From the NCBI GenBank assembly GCA_050084985.1, contig JBITNC010000001.1, forward strand, positions 117,986,001 through 118,050,000: a stretch of 64,000 bases of DNA, written 5' to 3'. Position numbers and translations under genes: made by a program. The notes beneath the pieces were generated by a model that saw only the letters and a list, made by a program, of their open reading frames with translations, was not told where the DNA came from and did not search any database. Positions 35,531 to 47,400 of this stretch are shown piece by piece. The first letter of the stretch is position 1; every line of letters begins with the position of its first letter. This DNA is from Nageia nagi. Taxonomy: Eukaryota > Pinophyta.

Positions 35531-36589
35531 ATGTTCTTTCATCATGATTATTCAAGAAACATATACTATTATGATTTTGTAATTTCCCAAATTAGTAAAA
35601 ATACTAATTTACTCAAAAATAACCAATTCTACATAAAATAATTTTATTTTGGATAAAGAAGATTAAATTTGCAATATATTGATCTCACAAACCAAATATA
35701 ATGCTCAAAAATCTTCCAAATGATGCCCTTAAGATTGAATATTTGGCTTAGAATAATAGATTTTGCACAAACAACTCTAAAATGCACAAATTGGTTGTAA
35801 TTTTGAGTCTAAGAGGTTGAAATATGCTCCAAATGAAGAAAATACTCCTCCAAGGTTGGACATCACATGAATAGTACCTCAAACCCCTATATCTATCCTT
35901 AGAAATGCTTCAGAATACCTCTAGAGGCTATGCATCCTTGCTCAAGCTAGATGATTATATCAAAATTATATATCTAAACTTTGGAATGCAACTCAAAATA
36001 AAGAATGAAGGGTTTTCATTCTTAGGTATTGAAAGTAAGAAGGCTTTCATCCTTAGACTTTGGAATTAAGAAGGTTTTCATCCTCTAGACCACTCTCTTG
36101 TAGGTTTTCATCCATAAGAGGGTAGAAACTAACTTTATTGTCAATATTCAAGGAAATAATATAATATAGAAAAGCGATGCCTCCCAAATGGTATGTCCCT
36201 CTCCATTATAGTTAGGTGCTAAGATTGGGGACATTAGAAATCTAATCAAAGAATTATGAAAGAACATAAATTAAGTCTATTATAAGGGAATGAATTTCCA
36301 TATTTGTGCAACAAAATAGACTTGATCAAATTATGAGCATTAAGAGCTAAATTACACACCTACAAGGGAAATAAATATTGATACGTGAAAAATAATCTAC
36401 CACATAGTAACCATTGGATGAATGTCTATATGTGCATGGTGGATTCAAAATGGAATTGAAATATGGAACATTAAATTCCTTTGCTAACTCACTCTATAAA
36501 TTAGGTTTCCCACTCTAAGTGACAAATTCAAATATTACAATTCAATAAATGAGTGCGGGTGATAGGAGCCTCAATTTTGAGTCATTACA
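35531..36589. other. Spacer, possibly 3' end of the chromovirus-like element
   Basis: No coding recognised. As the minus-strand element to the right runs in this direction, its 3' untranslated region and LTR may lie here. No matching second LTR copy was found to the right of 54600. Short repeated phrases (aaggttttcatcct/aggctttcatcctt/taggttttcatccat at about 36000-36120) form a weak direct repeat. Confidence 0.35.
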
Positions 36590-37926
36590 ATATTGTAGGG
36601 CTCCTAAATTGCTTGTCTCTATATAATTCAAGGTTGGATGATCAAGGATTTTAGATCCTTACTATGTACAATCCTCAATTAGTAACCCTTTGCATTTAAC
36701 CAAGTTATCATTGATTAATTTAATTTCTTAGCTTCTTCTCATAACTCCAACATATTTTTCGATTCGAATATCAATTTGCCTTCATTTTCATATCAAGGTA
36801 TATCTAAGGAATGTATAACATGTTGTTTGAGAGGCTTATTTAAGTAAGAAACATGAAATATATTATGAATTCTACTACTAGAAGGTAGCTCCATATCATA
36901 AGCAACCTCTCCAATCCAACATAAGACTTTGTAGTAAAAGCATGGTCTCAACTTCTCAACTCCACTTTTCTTCAATTTAGATTATCAATAAGACTGAAGG
37001 TGCAAATAGACCATATCGTTATCTTCAAAAATCCTCTAAACTCTTTATTTATCTTCATATTTCTTTTGTTGATTTTATGTATGGTGAATATTATTTTTTA
37101 CTACCTTTAAGATTTCTTCTTTTTCCCACAAAATGTTATGAGCTTGTGCAACCCTAGTATCATTAAGAAATATGTCAACAAAGTTATGAGCTTCATAAAA
37201 ATATGAATCCATATAAGGAGATATTTTTATGGATATTTGATATGAATTATTGTATAAAAAATCCCACAAGTGTAGACATATCACCCATTCATTATGTTAT
37301 CCCAAAAATACTTTCTCAAGTATCCTTCTAATCATTTGTTCACAATTGCATTTTGCCCATCAGTTTGAGGGTGATAACATATGTTGGGAGTCAATTGTGT
37401 TCCAATAAGTATAAATAATTCTTGTCAAAATAAGCTCATGAAATTGTTATCCCTATCACATAAAATATTTTTATATAAGCCATGAAGCCTAAATACCTCC
37501 CTAAAGGACAAACTAGCCACTTATACAACTATGTATGTGGTTTTAATAAAAAAGAAATAGTTATATTTTTTCAAGCTATCAACCATAACATAAATGTAAT
37601 ATTTTCCTTGCAATTTGGCAAAACTACTAATGAATTCCATGGATATGCTTTCCCATTTCTCATTTTGAATTAGAAATGGTTGAAGCAAAATAGTAGGTAG
37701 TGTATTAGTAGTCTTATTCTCTTGGCAAATGGAATGTTGTCTTATTCTCTTGGTAAATGGAATGCTCTCTCATATGTTTTAGCACATAATCCTTAAGTCC
37801 TTTCCATGTGAATCTTTCTTTCAACAATCTATATTTCTTATAAAACCCTATATGATCCACCAAAAGGTGTGTCATGCATGGTTGACATTAGTTTTTCCTT
37901 TATTTTTTATTTAGGAACTATAGAAA
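36590..37926 (-). pseudogene. Integrase with C-terminal and chromodomain-like tail, decayed
   Basis: Minus-strand segments near 37420-37300 match the core around the third catalytic residue (NYLYLLEHN, then LMGKMQL at the DGQTE position). The frame 37284-37075 lies in the region before the C-terminal domain (EAHNFVDIFLNDTRVAQAHN). The frame 36975-36793 is a clear GPY/F-type module: KLRPCFYYKVLCWIGEVAYD, then MELPSSSRIHNIFHVSYLNK. Downstream, NEGKLIFESKNMLEL and a later DLKS-stop-SSNLE suggest a decayed chromodomain. The GPY/F wording is typical of chromoviruses. Confidence 0.75.
37711..37766. repeat. 28-bp tandem duplication
   Basis: The segment gtcttattctcttggcaaat and its continuation is repeated once, 28 bases later, with one C/T difference. 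It lies inside the decayed integrase. Confidence 0.85.
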
Positions 37927-38800
37927 TTATATTTTTGTGAAAAAGTAGCCCATCTCTACCTTTAATTTTTCATCAAAACATAGCCCATATATGATTTTTA
38001 AAATAAAATCATTTTTCATATACTCAACCATTATTTTTTCCTTCCAATCAACAATTATAATAAAAAAAGAATGAAATGAAGGAGTTTTTAATAATTCATT
38101 AGTAATATTATCATTTTTCCCCTTCACATACTCAATGTCAAAATTATAGGCTTGCAATTAACTTACCCATGTATGTTGTGTATCATTGACATCACACTAT
38201 CCCATGGAATGTTTCAAGCTATTATGATTAGTATTCACCATGAATCTACCAAAAATAATATATTAATTGAACATTGACAAATCATGCATGATGGTTTGTT
38301 TAGGTAGTATATTATTTTTGGTAGATTCATGGTGAACAATGATCATAATAGCTTGAAACATTTGTTGGGATAGTATGATCCTAATGATGGACAACATAAA
38401 TGGGTAAGTCAATTGCAAGCCTATAATTTTAACATTGAGTATGTGAAGTATAAAAAGGATACTATGAGTGAAATTTGCAAATAAATTCCTCTTAATGGGA
38501 TTGAGTTTTCTAATCTCAAATGCAATTGACTACCCCTTTTGCATGAGGAAAACCCCTATTCCAACACTTGATGCATCACATTCAATAGTAAAGGGAAAAG
38601 AGGAATCAATAATTACAAGAAAAGGATAAGAATACATTTCTTGATTTAGTTTTTAAACAATTTTTTTCTCCATCATTCCACATGAATTATCCCTTCTTTT
38701 TCAATTCCATCAATAGGGTTTTCAATTATGAAAATCCCTTAAAGAATCTTCTATAATAGCTACATAATCTTAAAAATCCTCTAAAATGGGTCAAGGTACT
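37927..38800 (-). pseudogene. Gypsy RNase H, decayed and internally rearranged
   Basis: At about 38640-38500 the minus strand reads PFTIECDASSVGIGVFLMQK and IAFEIRKLNPIKRN, the N-terminal half of RNase H. The C-terminal end is in the frame 38157-37927 (MQAYNFDIEYVKGKNDNITN). Between them lies an inverted duplication of the C-terminal part (about 38090-38272 versus 38306-38490), so part of the domain is also present on the plus strand. Confidence 0.75.
38090..38490. repeat. Imperfect inverted duplication inside RNase H
   Basis: The left arm (38090-38272) reappears as reverse complement at 38306-38490. Shared blocks are aataatatatt/agtatattatt, tggtagattcatggtgaa, aatagcttgaaac and ttgcaagcctataatttt. 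The loop is about 35 bp. Both arms carry the same coding segment in opposite directions, so the structure arose by inverted duplication. Confidence 0.85.
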
Positions 38801-38859
38801 AACCATTGGCCATTGTTGAATGGAGGTTACTTTTTCTTGATCCACATGAACACCTTTTT

Positions 38860-39560
38860 TTTATTATGTACCCAAAATACAATATTTTGGTCAACCCAAA
38901 TTTACATTTGGATTGCTTGGAATAAAATTATTGTTGCTCTAATATACCTAAAACCATATCTAAATGCCTAATATGCTGCTCCTGTGTGTTGTTGCAAATA
39001 AGAATATCATGATAAAATAACATTATAAAAACTTTCAAATACTTCCAAAAAATATGATTCATGGTCTATTCGAAAGTGGTACGTGCATTAGTTAGCCAAA
39101 TGGCATAGTTAAAGACACAAAGTGACTAAAGTGGTATTTAAAGGAAGTTTTCTTCACATCCTCACCTCTGAATCTGATATGATGATACTTGAATATGAAA
39201 TCAATTTTAGAGAAATAAATAGCATCATGAATCTCATTAATAAGTTTTTACACTCTAGGAATACGATACCTATTATTTATTATTTTATTATTGAGGACCT
39301 TATAGTCAATGTATATTCTCAAAGTTCCATTCCTCTTTTTGACCAACACAATTGAGGAAGCAACTGGACTAGATCTAGGATGAATGTGACCCAAGTCAAG
39401 AATTTCCTTTATGATTTAATCAATCTTAGCCTTGTACATATGTAGGTGCCTATATGGAGTGATCATCATAGGCTTAGATCCAAGTTCTAAATCTATGACG
39501 TGTTTAAAACTCCTACTTGTTCAGAAATCCTTTGGCATATATCCAAACACAATAGTAAGC
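38860..39560 (-). pseudogene. Reverse transcriptase (chromovirus-like), decayed
   Basis: The minus strand reads ILDLGHIHPRSSPVASSIVL, VKKRNGTLRIYIDYKVLNNK and YRIPRV, then KLINEIHDAIYFSKIDFIFK, YHHIRFRGEDVKKTSFKYHF and FVSLTMPFG. This is the canonical chromovirus RT sequence order. The catalytic box (39006-39011 and neighbours) reads F-Y-H-D, with the first Asp changed to His. The RT belongs to a different lineage from the Tat-like RTs elsewhere in the window. Confidence 0.9.
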
Positions 39561-39989
39561 CTATTTAATTTTTTTGGAATCTCAAGCTAATAAGAAAATT
39601 TTTTACTAGAAGAGGAATGAAGCATTCCTTTTACCACAAACAAAATAGTGCCCTAAAGTATGTCATCATTCTTGATAATCCCCTCCATTCTCTTGGGCAA
39701 TACATTTTGAATAACATTTTCTTTCATCCCTCACAAGATCACATCATGCCTATTGGATTTGAATTTTATCCCCAACATGTGGTAGTTAGAAGTTACATAA
39801 CCTAATGAGTATAATCATTGTACCCCAAGCACCATATATAACATTCCTTCCATTAGATATATATAAAAATCATCAAACACCTCATAGTATCTAAAACTTA
39901 CCTTCAATTATTTCACCAATTCGGTGCAAGGTCAAATATCTTTTTTTCCTATCACCATATTGAACTTGATAAAATATTTTGTTATGAAT

Positions 39990-40112
39990 CTATTTATTTT
40001 CACAAATCTCTCATTAATGAATTTATGGTTGACCCACCATCAATTAATACAACCACTATGTATTCCACCACTTCTCATAGCACTTTAATGATGATAAATT
40101 GGGTTAGACTAC
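39990..40112 (-). pseudogene. Protease, 3' part of a split gene
   Basis: The minus strand reads EYIVVVLIDGGSTINSLMRD. The active-site motif is D-G-G-S rather than D-S-G-S. The upstream half continues at 54391-54470 (LEEGSTLVILSS, then LTQFIIIKVL across the joint). It encoded the polyprotein-processing protease of the chromovirus-like element. Confidence 0.7.
40108..40112. other. Target-site duplication ACTAC (left copy)
   Basis: Identical to 54391-54395; the two copies bound the insertion at 40113-54390. Confidence 0.85.
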
Positions 40113-40805
40113 TGTAGACCCTAAATTGTTATAAATACAAGTCTACTAATAAGACAACATTTATTCAATTGTACAATAATTAATATATGAAAAGTGTGCA
40201 CCTATTGTATAGAAGTGATATATGTACAATCCTCAAGGTGTAGCACAAATAAGAAAAAGGATTAGATTGGATCAAGGGTGAACATATGAAGCTATTATGT
40301 TACCTAGATTAGAGTTTGTTCCCCCTAAAATCTAATACCTTAGATCATAAAGTAGTACAGTGCACATACTATGCGAGAGCTATGATGTGAGAACCTTAAA
40401 ACTTATGGAATTAGATTATTTGTAAAGTATAACAAGTAAAAAAACCTGAAAATATAATAGATCTTTAAATAGGTGTCATCTAGAGACATCAAAAGTATGA
40501 TGCATAGGATAACAACTTATTAGAGAGATCTGATGGGGATGCCAACCCTCAATTCCTCTATTTATAGCCTACAAGGATATAGAAAGGAGTGAAAGATAAC
40601 TTATATCAATAATATAATATTTGTAATATTCATGATACATTTTAAAATATAGACCATGATAAATGATATTTCATTGGTCCTAGCATATGGTATTACACTA
40701 TAATATCAACTTTATCTTAACTTTTATAATTATTTCTTTCATTATTTAAAGAATTTTAAAATATGATTTATTAAATAATTAATAAATAATTTTTAGTCAT
40801 CTATA
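40113..40805 (-). repeat. 3' LTR of element F
   Basis: Plus-strand ends tgtagaccc ... tcatctata. Length 693 bp; the partner at 54059-54390 is about half as long and lacks the middle part. Confidence 0.85.
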
Positions 40806-40820
40806 TTTTTCCCCTCTTTG
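40806..40820 (-). other. Polypurine tract of element F
   Basis: The plus-strand run tttttcccctctttg reads caaagaggggaaaaa on the minus strand and touches the LTR. This fixes the element's direction as right to left. Confidence 0.7.
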
Positions 40821-42680
40821 TATATGAAATGAAAGAAAATTTGAAATTTCATAATCCAAAGAAGTCTAGAGAAGTAGAAAAACTTTTTAAAAGTAAGGTG
40901 TACTTCCCTAAAATGAAGGCTATGTTGAATATGATATCTAATTTTTTCCCTTTTCTTATTTTATTGACATTTGCTTTAGGTTATATGGGGTTATCAAGCT
41001 AAAATTATATCATGTATATGGAGAAGTGATGGCACCTTTGGTCCAATTCTTCAAGATAATATGTGGAAATAAAAGATATAATACCCATATAAATCACATC
41101 CATCAAAATAATAATCAAAATAAGAGGAAGGATAAAATTAATATAATATGATATATTTTGTTAGACTACTATTGTTGTAACTTATAATCTTTATTTGAGG
41201 ATGATCCTTATCAAACTAATGTGGTCAAGATATGCCCCAAGCTTATAAAATGTTCTAGAATCATATGACTTGCAATTTTGAAAATACTTATTTATGAGGT
41301 TGCCACGGCCCAAAATTTTAGATTTTTTTAGTAGAACATACATTGTCATTGAAAAATAGTCATAATAAATTCAAATTTTATGTTTATGTAATTACAAGAT
41401 ATTTAATAAAATAATGGTCTAAGGTAGATGAATAGGAATAATTTTGCAATGAAAATCATTGAATATTACAAGTTTGGTACCTTAAAGATAGTAGCAGAAT
41501 GACAAGGGTGTCATGGATTATATAGAATTTTTAAATCTTATCTTTAGCAATTTTGTTAACGATACTCAATAAAATATGAATTCATGTAGTAAACATATGT
41601 ATGCAATATATTTTAAAACAAATAAACATAAGATATTTTTAATATAATGTTAATATTAAATGTATAGCATCAATACTTTATAAGGCATTGATATTATGAA
41701 ATTAATTGAATTAGTTTTTGAAAAAAGAAATGATAAATTGGTAATATATTTTGCTTCATAGAAAAATACTAAAAATCACTTTTTTATGTATCTTTTTTAA
41801 TATTTTAACATCAGGTACATAATTTAGGGTTTTGGATGAAAATAACAAAAGATGAAAAGGCAAATTCCTTTTGTCACTTTCACTTGTCTACCTACCCATC
41901 TAGATCCCAAACAATTTTACTCATGTTGCTGACTATGATGTTTAGTATTCTTATTTGTGGTTTTTAGTGGGTTTTTCCATGAAGTAGGGCCCACTTTACT
42001 TATTTTCATCATTGGATTGATTTTTTACCTTATTGACATGGCTAAAGTTTACTAGAGGGTTATTAATAGGCCTTTTGCAAGGAGAAAGGGGCATCAAGAA
42101 AAATATTTAAGTACCTTACTTGCAAAACACATAGTAGGCCACATCCCTTTCCCTTTTACCATTTGTTATGTATCAATTTTCAATATTTTGGTTAAACCCT
42201 AGGGTTTTTATTTCTCATTTTGGATTGTTATTTTCAAAAATAAGTAAAATAAGTAGAGGGCTTTAAGGATTTTATGTATTTTTATTGTAATTTTAAGCTT
42301 TTATATTTGCAATAGGGAGTGTTTTGTGTTATTGAATACATCATATCTTTCTTGAACATTATTATTTCCCTTTAGAATTTTCCCTTATATTCTTATGTTC
42401 GATATCGGTCATTTATATTTTATAATTTACTATTTTGGTAATGGAAATGGTATTTTTGTATGTTTTTCCATCTTGGGGGAAGTATACCTATATTATTTCC
42501 CCCTATCATTTACTCACATATGTTATTTTGATTTTAATGCTTTACAAATATAACTACTATGCATGCTAACCATATATTTAATTTGTTATTACTTCAAGAT
42601 AGAAAACACTTGGTTAGAAGTTGGCCTATGAACTTAAAGGCCCTAAAAAAGGTAGAGGAATTGGATTTGGTTGAGCAATG
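40821..42680. other. Region of element F without recognised coding
   Basis: No homology seen in about 1.9 kb between the polypurine tract and the antisense ORF. The plus strand near 42100-42600 could hold the promoter and leader of the antisense ORF, but no specific signal stands out. Confidence 0.4.
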
Positions 42681-42689
42681 ATAGTAAGA

Positions 42690-44480
42690 ATCTTAATATT
42701 GTAGACATGTACAATCTAGTCATAATAAGCCATGTTCAGATTGACTTCTATTATTGATAACACTTTTTGAGTGTTGGGACATGGATTCTAACACTTTTCA
42801 TCTCCCACCCAAGGAGATGATGGTTACCCTCCTTGATGTGTATAGGATATGGCATATTCCCATTTTTGGGAAGCTTGTTACCCAAGCCACTATTGATTAC
42901 CACTTATTGTGAGATAATATTTTACCTAGTTGATTAGAAATGCAAACCATGACTAGGAGTAGAGAGCAACATGGTTACACATTGCCTACCAGTATGACCC
43001 AAGGGTGAAAACACTCTAGTAAATGGTAGCCTCGATGAGAGCAACATTCTTGTATCCAAATTAGAATAATTTCATATTTTCACTTGGCTTAATTTGAATC
43101 ATGTGGGAGATTTATTCCCATACAATGAAGTTTTCTTAGGTATCGAGCATTTTACCCTAATTATATAGATACTTACTTCACATTATTTGGGTGGATAATT
43201 CTAATATCACATTATCCCATTCTTATTTACTCTAAGTTTGGGCCTATGTACATATTATATTGTTAAATCATGTTGGTTTGATGAGACAAAGAAATGATGC
43301 CAAATACCCAACCTTGTATTTTTGGTTATCTCATCTTGGATATTATCAATCTCCATGTGATATAGAGAGTAGAAACAAAGAGGTGGATGCTCTCCAATTT
43401 GGGTATATTATATTGGTGGCCTACAAGGATTACATATGGTATGAGGATGCCTACCAGCTTGCTTGGATAAGGAAATAATATTTCCTACAAACTTGATGGA
43501 AGGGGTTTGAGCCTTACTACCCTAGTTGGGTACAGAGATAATCTAGGATTAGGCAAGACATATTAATTGCATCAATATATTATTTAAGATAAAGGAATGA
43601 ATAAGATTCCCCCCATGGTACCTTTATTATACCAATTTTTAGCCTATATGGGAGGATCCTAGAGAGTTAGATATGATAATGACCACATCTTTCACTCCTA
43701 CGATGATTCGGGGATATGAGACTTAGTGGGAAGGCATCATGCCTACCCCTATTAGATAAGACATATCATACAATGAGGATATGATGAAGGTCTCATTATA
43801 TTATTTTATATATGAGGATGAGAAGAATATGGAAATGCCTTTTGTTTATATTCCTTTGGATATTCCACCATCCCCAACATCCATAAACACTACTCCCATG
43901 GATCCAACTATTGGCTTTAGCTACTCCATTAGTTTCTAGAGGTATGATCTTATACTTTGAGTTTTATCTTATTGTTTAATTTTTTATTTGTTTCTAGAAT
44001 AATCTATTTGGTTGGGCAAAGGAGTTTCTAGTCTAGATTGGAGGAGGAACTAGCAAGAATTTAGCCTCTTAAAGCTAAAGTAGAGAGATTCAAACAATAG
44101 GAGGAAAACATAGTTAGGTTAAGGCTTATTGAGACCATGGTTACATAGATACAAACTACATTAGCTAAGGTACATCATATGATTATTGAGAATTATGGTA
44201 ATATTTTACAGTTGGTGCAAGCCAATAGGAAACTCCAAGAGAGATTAGACATGCCTACCCATAGTGAGTCTTGGGAATTTATGTCTAAGCAAGTGAATGC
44301 TCAACAAAATTTGGTGTAACGATTAGGTAGCTTAGGGAAAAGTATGGAAAAGGCAAAGATTTATTGGTTTCCCATAGGATTAGTGTTAGAGCGATATTAA
44401 CTTATATGTCCATCTCAAGTGACAACAATATGAGGAAGAGTTATAGGGTTGAGAGTAGAAGTAATAGAAGTAGTGAATGC
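42690..44480 (+). pseudogene. Plant-mobile-domain-like ORF, antisense to element F, decayed
   Basis: The plus frame reads LITLFECWDMDSNTFHLPPK and EMMVTLLDVYRIWHIPIFGK. This matches the hallmark of the plant mobile domain (PMD, PF10536-like): 'W-x(4,5)-T-H/N-T-F-H-L-P-x-G-E-M-x-x-T-L-x-D-V-x-x-I-x-x-L/I-P-I-x-G'. Later pieces (ILISHYPILIYSKFGPMYIL at 43195-43255; LGYYQSPCDIESRNKEVDAL in the open frame 43260-43478) belong to the same protein. The region 44030-44340 is helical and coiled-coil-like (RLEEELARI; NYGNILQLVQANRKLQERLD). PMD genes are found alone and captured in plant transposons. Extra antisense ORFs before the 3' LTR are known in Tat-lineage elements, which this placement fits. Many stops; not functional. 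Confidence 0.6.
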
Positions 44481-45299
44481 CACTCATGATATTGTACTCA
44501 GATATTTGTATGTTATATATATTGCATTTTATGGGTTCAATTTAATTATGTTATTATATGTTTATATTATTTTAATGTGTATTTTATATATTATATATTA
44601 TATGTATGAAGAATGAAGAAGTCATAACTAAGCAATAGTTAAATGAAATATAAACATAATGGTAGATAATGAAAATACATGCTTTTATGATTTTGGCAAA
44701 AAAATTTGTAAATTTGTAACAACAAAGAAGTTTTTGTAGTAAAAATGGTATGGCAATTCTTATGTATACTTTGAAAAACTATTTGGACTATATGAAAATT
44801 GACACTATGCTTTATTTTTTCTAGAGTAGGAGATACCTGATGTGAACACTCTATGAACATAGGTATGGCATCAACACTCTAAAATTTTATAAAGTGTTTT
44901 AAAAAATGTATAGGTGATTTTGATAATACTAACATAGTAGCTTATTTAGATGAAGATGAAGACAATAGAAATTAAATAAATACAAAACATTTACAACATA
45001 AAAATGCAATATTATACATAGCATAATTTAGAAATTTTAAATTTAATTGATGATACAATATACCTGGGTGGCTTTTGGGATCCACCTACAATTTCTTAAT
45101 CTAGGAAAGAAGACTTGGACCTTTTTAGGTGTAAGATTCATGGTGTGGACAACATGTTGATAATTTTTTATAGTGTGAGCACATTGGATTCTTTGAAATT
45201 GAGTGTTGTTATTTCTTGGCATAATTCTTTGATTTCCAATGGATGATTATTTGCATTGTGTTGTCTTACAACTATTAGAAAAATAATATTTAATATAAT
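44481..45299. other. Region of element F without recognised coding
   Basis: Lies between the antisense ORF and the gag C-terminus. The open frame at 44639-44860 (-) has no motif. No protease or RT is present where pol would be expected. Confidence 0.4.
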
Positions 45300-45885
45300 G
45301 TGTATTACTTACCATTCAATTCCATCCTCTAGGTTGTTGAGTTATCTTGTGAAAAGGATCTATGAAAATTCCTAACTAGCCATTGTCAGGATGAACAAGG
45401 CCAAAATCCCTCTCATCTTACTTTGGACTACCATCAATCTAGATAACCTTTTTCTCAATAAAATTTTGTATACTATTTCTTAAAGTCCTACAATTTATTA
45501 TTAGGTGTGTTAGTTTCCTATAATAATTAGAAAACTCTTCAAATCTATAATGTTTAGGAATTCTATTTGGAAAATGATTCTAAACCATGGGTGGAAGATC
45601 AATAAGATCTTTATCCAACAAACAATTTAGAATATCATCAACATTTTCATTCAAATTTATAAATTTTTGTTTTGGTGGATTTGGTTTTTTATCAACACTT
45701 ACCATTATTGTTTCCTGCATTAGAGTTTTATAGTTATTTACCTTTATGTTAGTAACCTTTTGAAGCTCTTTATAATTTTGCAAAATAAAAGGTTCCTTTT
45801 TAAGTAATTTATATATAATATTTCTCAGGTAAATATTATCATAATAAAGTACTTTTAATTTAAATATTATCAATAATGCATCTAC
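45300..45885 (-). pseudogene. Gag of element F, C-terminal part
   Basis: The frame 45873-45580 is open: MIIFKLKVLYYDNIYLRN at the start, then QKFINLNENVDDILNCLLDK and DLIDLPPMV. The end matches the same late-gag segment as 8450-8520 on the plus strand. Downstream (45540-45310) a degenerate Cys/His region reads FEEFSNYYRKLTHLIINCRT, LRNSIQNFIEKKVI and DFGLVHPDNG. The upstream part of this gag is at 52243-53137, on the other side of element G; one frame stays open across the rejoined AAAAG site. Confidence 0.75.
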
Positions 45886-45890
45886 AAAAG
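45886..45890. other. Target-site duplication AAAAG (left copy)
   Basis: Identical to 52238-52242; bounds element G. Confidence 0.8.
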
Positions 45891-46515
45891 TGTAGACTAA
45901 AAATAAGGTATAAATAGTAAATCAAAGCACTATTTTTCTCCAATATAATATTGAAGCATATATCATAAATATGGCATCTTTATGAACATGATAAATGAAA
46001 TGTCTTTGAAAAATCCTCATCCATATGAAATAATAGGAATCATACATCAATCTTAATAACATACCATGAGAAATGAACACTGTTAATAGCCTTGAAGAAG
46101 CATGGCATTAAAATACCATAATATGCAAATCCATAAGTAGAAATGGAAATGCATGAAATAAGATGAAGGGTATAGTAGGTCTAATAATGGTGGTGTTATG
46201 AAATAGCTTTATTTTTTCAAATCAAATGATATTGCATGTTCTAGTCTTTTTCTTGAGCTATCCACTCATGTACAATTACGTTGCTTTTGATATTTTTTAT
46301 AGCAACATTTTGATCTTCTTTGATTATTGGGAGCATTACATATTACATTATTTGTGGTATCTTTCTTAATATTTGAAAACTCTTACATTATATAAAGGTC
46401 TATTATATTAATTATATTGCCTTGGGTATATTTTGATCCTTTATACAATAAATATTCCTTGATGCTATAAAATTAATTATTTAATAGAAGGGAATTATTA
46501 GGATGCCTTCTATTA
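45891..46515 (-). repeat. 3' LTR of element G
   Basis: Aligns with 51615-52237: aatcaaagcactattttt, atggcatctttatgaacatg, atgaaataataggaatcata and aataaatattcctt are shared. The inner edge near 46505-46515 (ggatgccttctatt) is blurred, so its exact position is approximate. Confidence 0.8.
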
Positions 46516-46759
46516 TTGAAAAGAGCATTAGGGGAATGGAGCATTAGAAGGCATACTATATTAGATGAATATTTATATAAGACTTCACCAATAATCACAT
46601 ATTTGGTAATTGTCCTCTTTCATTTCTATCATAATTCTCTAGAATTATTTGATCTTTCAAATAATTGTAAATATCAACATACCATTTTTAAGGATCATAT
46701 TCTAGAGAAAGAAGGCATGTATGTACTTCATCTAGTTGATCAAGGTAAGAAGGTGTACC

Positions 46760-47400
46760 AAGATTTCTATTATTGAGGATAGTTTCTTCATCTTCTATCT
46801 CAATTGGTGCTAATAAAGTTGCACTTTCCATTGCATTAGCATACCTATTGTTAGTCCTTAGAATATTTTAAATATTGTACTTGTCAAACTTATCAAAAAA
46901 TTTAATAACCACTATCTTATATGGTTTCAATTTCAAATATTTTGTATTATATGTATCATTGACTTGCTTTACAACAAGCTATGAATCACCATATATTTCT
47001 AAATCTTTTATTTTTATAGCCATAGTTACTTTCAATCCCAAAATCAAAGCTTCATATTTTGCCATGTTGTTAGTGCAATCAAAGCCCAGTTTATATGCCA
47101 TAGGAATTACATAATTGGAAGGTGATATTAGAAAAAGACCTGAACCTACCCTATAATTACATTTTGATTCATTAAAATATAACATCAAAGATATAGGTTC
47201 ATCCTTCATGTAGCAAAAAAACTCATCTAGGAATACCATTTCTTCACCATCACATTGTTGACAAAATTCAGATAGTGTTGTGCACCGTTGATAGTGTGAG
47301 TCCTCATCATATTCATCCAAAAATTCTTTATGCACCACTATACCATCATTCTAGAGAAATTTTGCTATCAAGTCTACAATTGCCTATCCTTTCACAAATT
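46760..47400 (-). pseudogene. Archaeal-type RNase H of element G, mostly open
   Basis: The frame 47338-46979 is open for 119 codons. It reads YRVGSGLFLISPSNYVIPMA, YKLGFDCTNNMAKYEALILG and LKVTMAIKIKDLEIYGDS. Metal ligands in YEAL and GDS are present. The stop at 46979-46981 replaces the Gln of GDSQ, and coding continues beyond it: LVVKQVNDTYNTKYLKLKPY and NNRYANAMESATLLAP to about 46780. The domain order RT - gypsy RNase H - archaeal-type RNase H is the usual Tat order, unlike the element at 23337-35530. Confidence 0.85.

Larger units (their letters stand above)
36590..40112 (-). mobile_element. Chromovirus-like Ty3/gypsy element, pol part (left of a nested insertion)
   Basis: Reading leftward from 40112, protease, RT, RNase H, integrase and a chromodomain-like tail follow in standard chromovirus order. 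The element was split by the insertion at 40113-54390. Its protease frame continues on the far side from 54391, and removing the insert with one copy of the 5-bp duplication joins the two halves in frame. All domains are decayed. Confidence 0.85.

Noticed and set aside
45877-45890. Left flank of element G (gcatctacaaaag) equals the right LTR end plus TSD
   Set aside because: I considered a solo LTR or a second insertion. The flank is part of the gag coding frame of element F (Val-Asp-Ala codons), so the match is most likely coincidence.
46875-47114. 79-codon plus-strand ORF
   Set aside because: Shadow of the minus-strand archaeal-type RNase H of element G.
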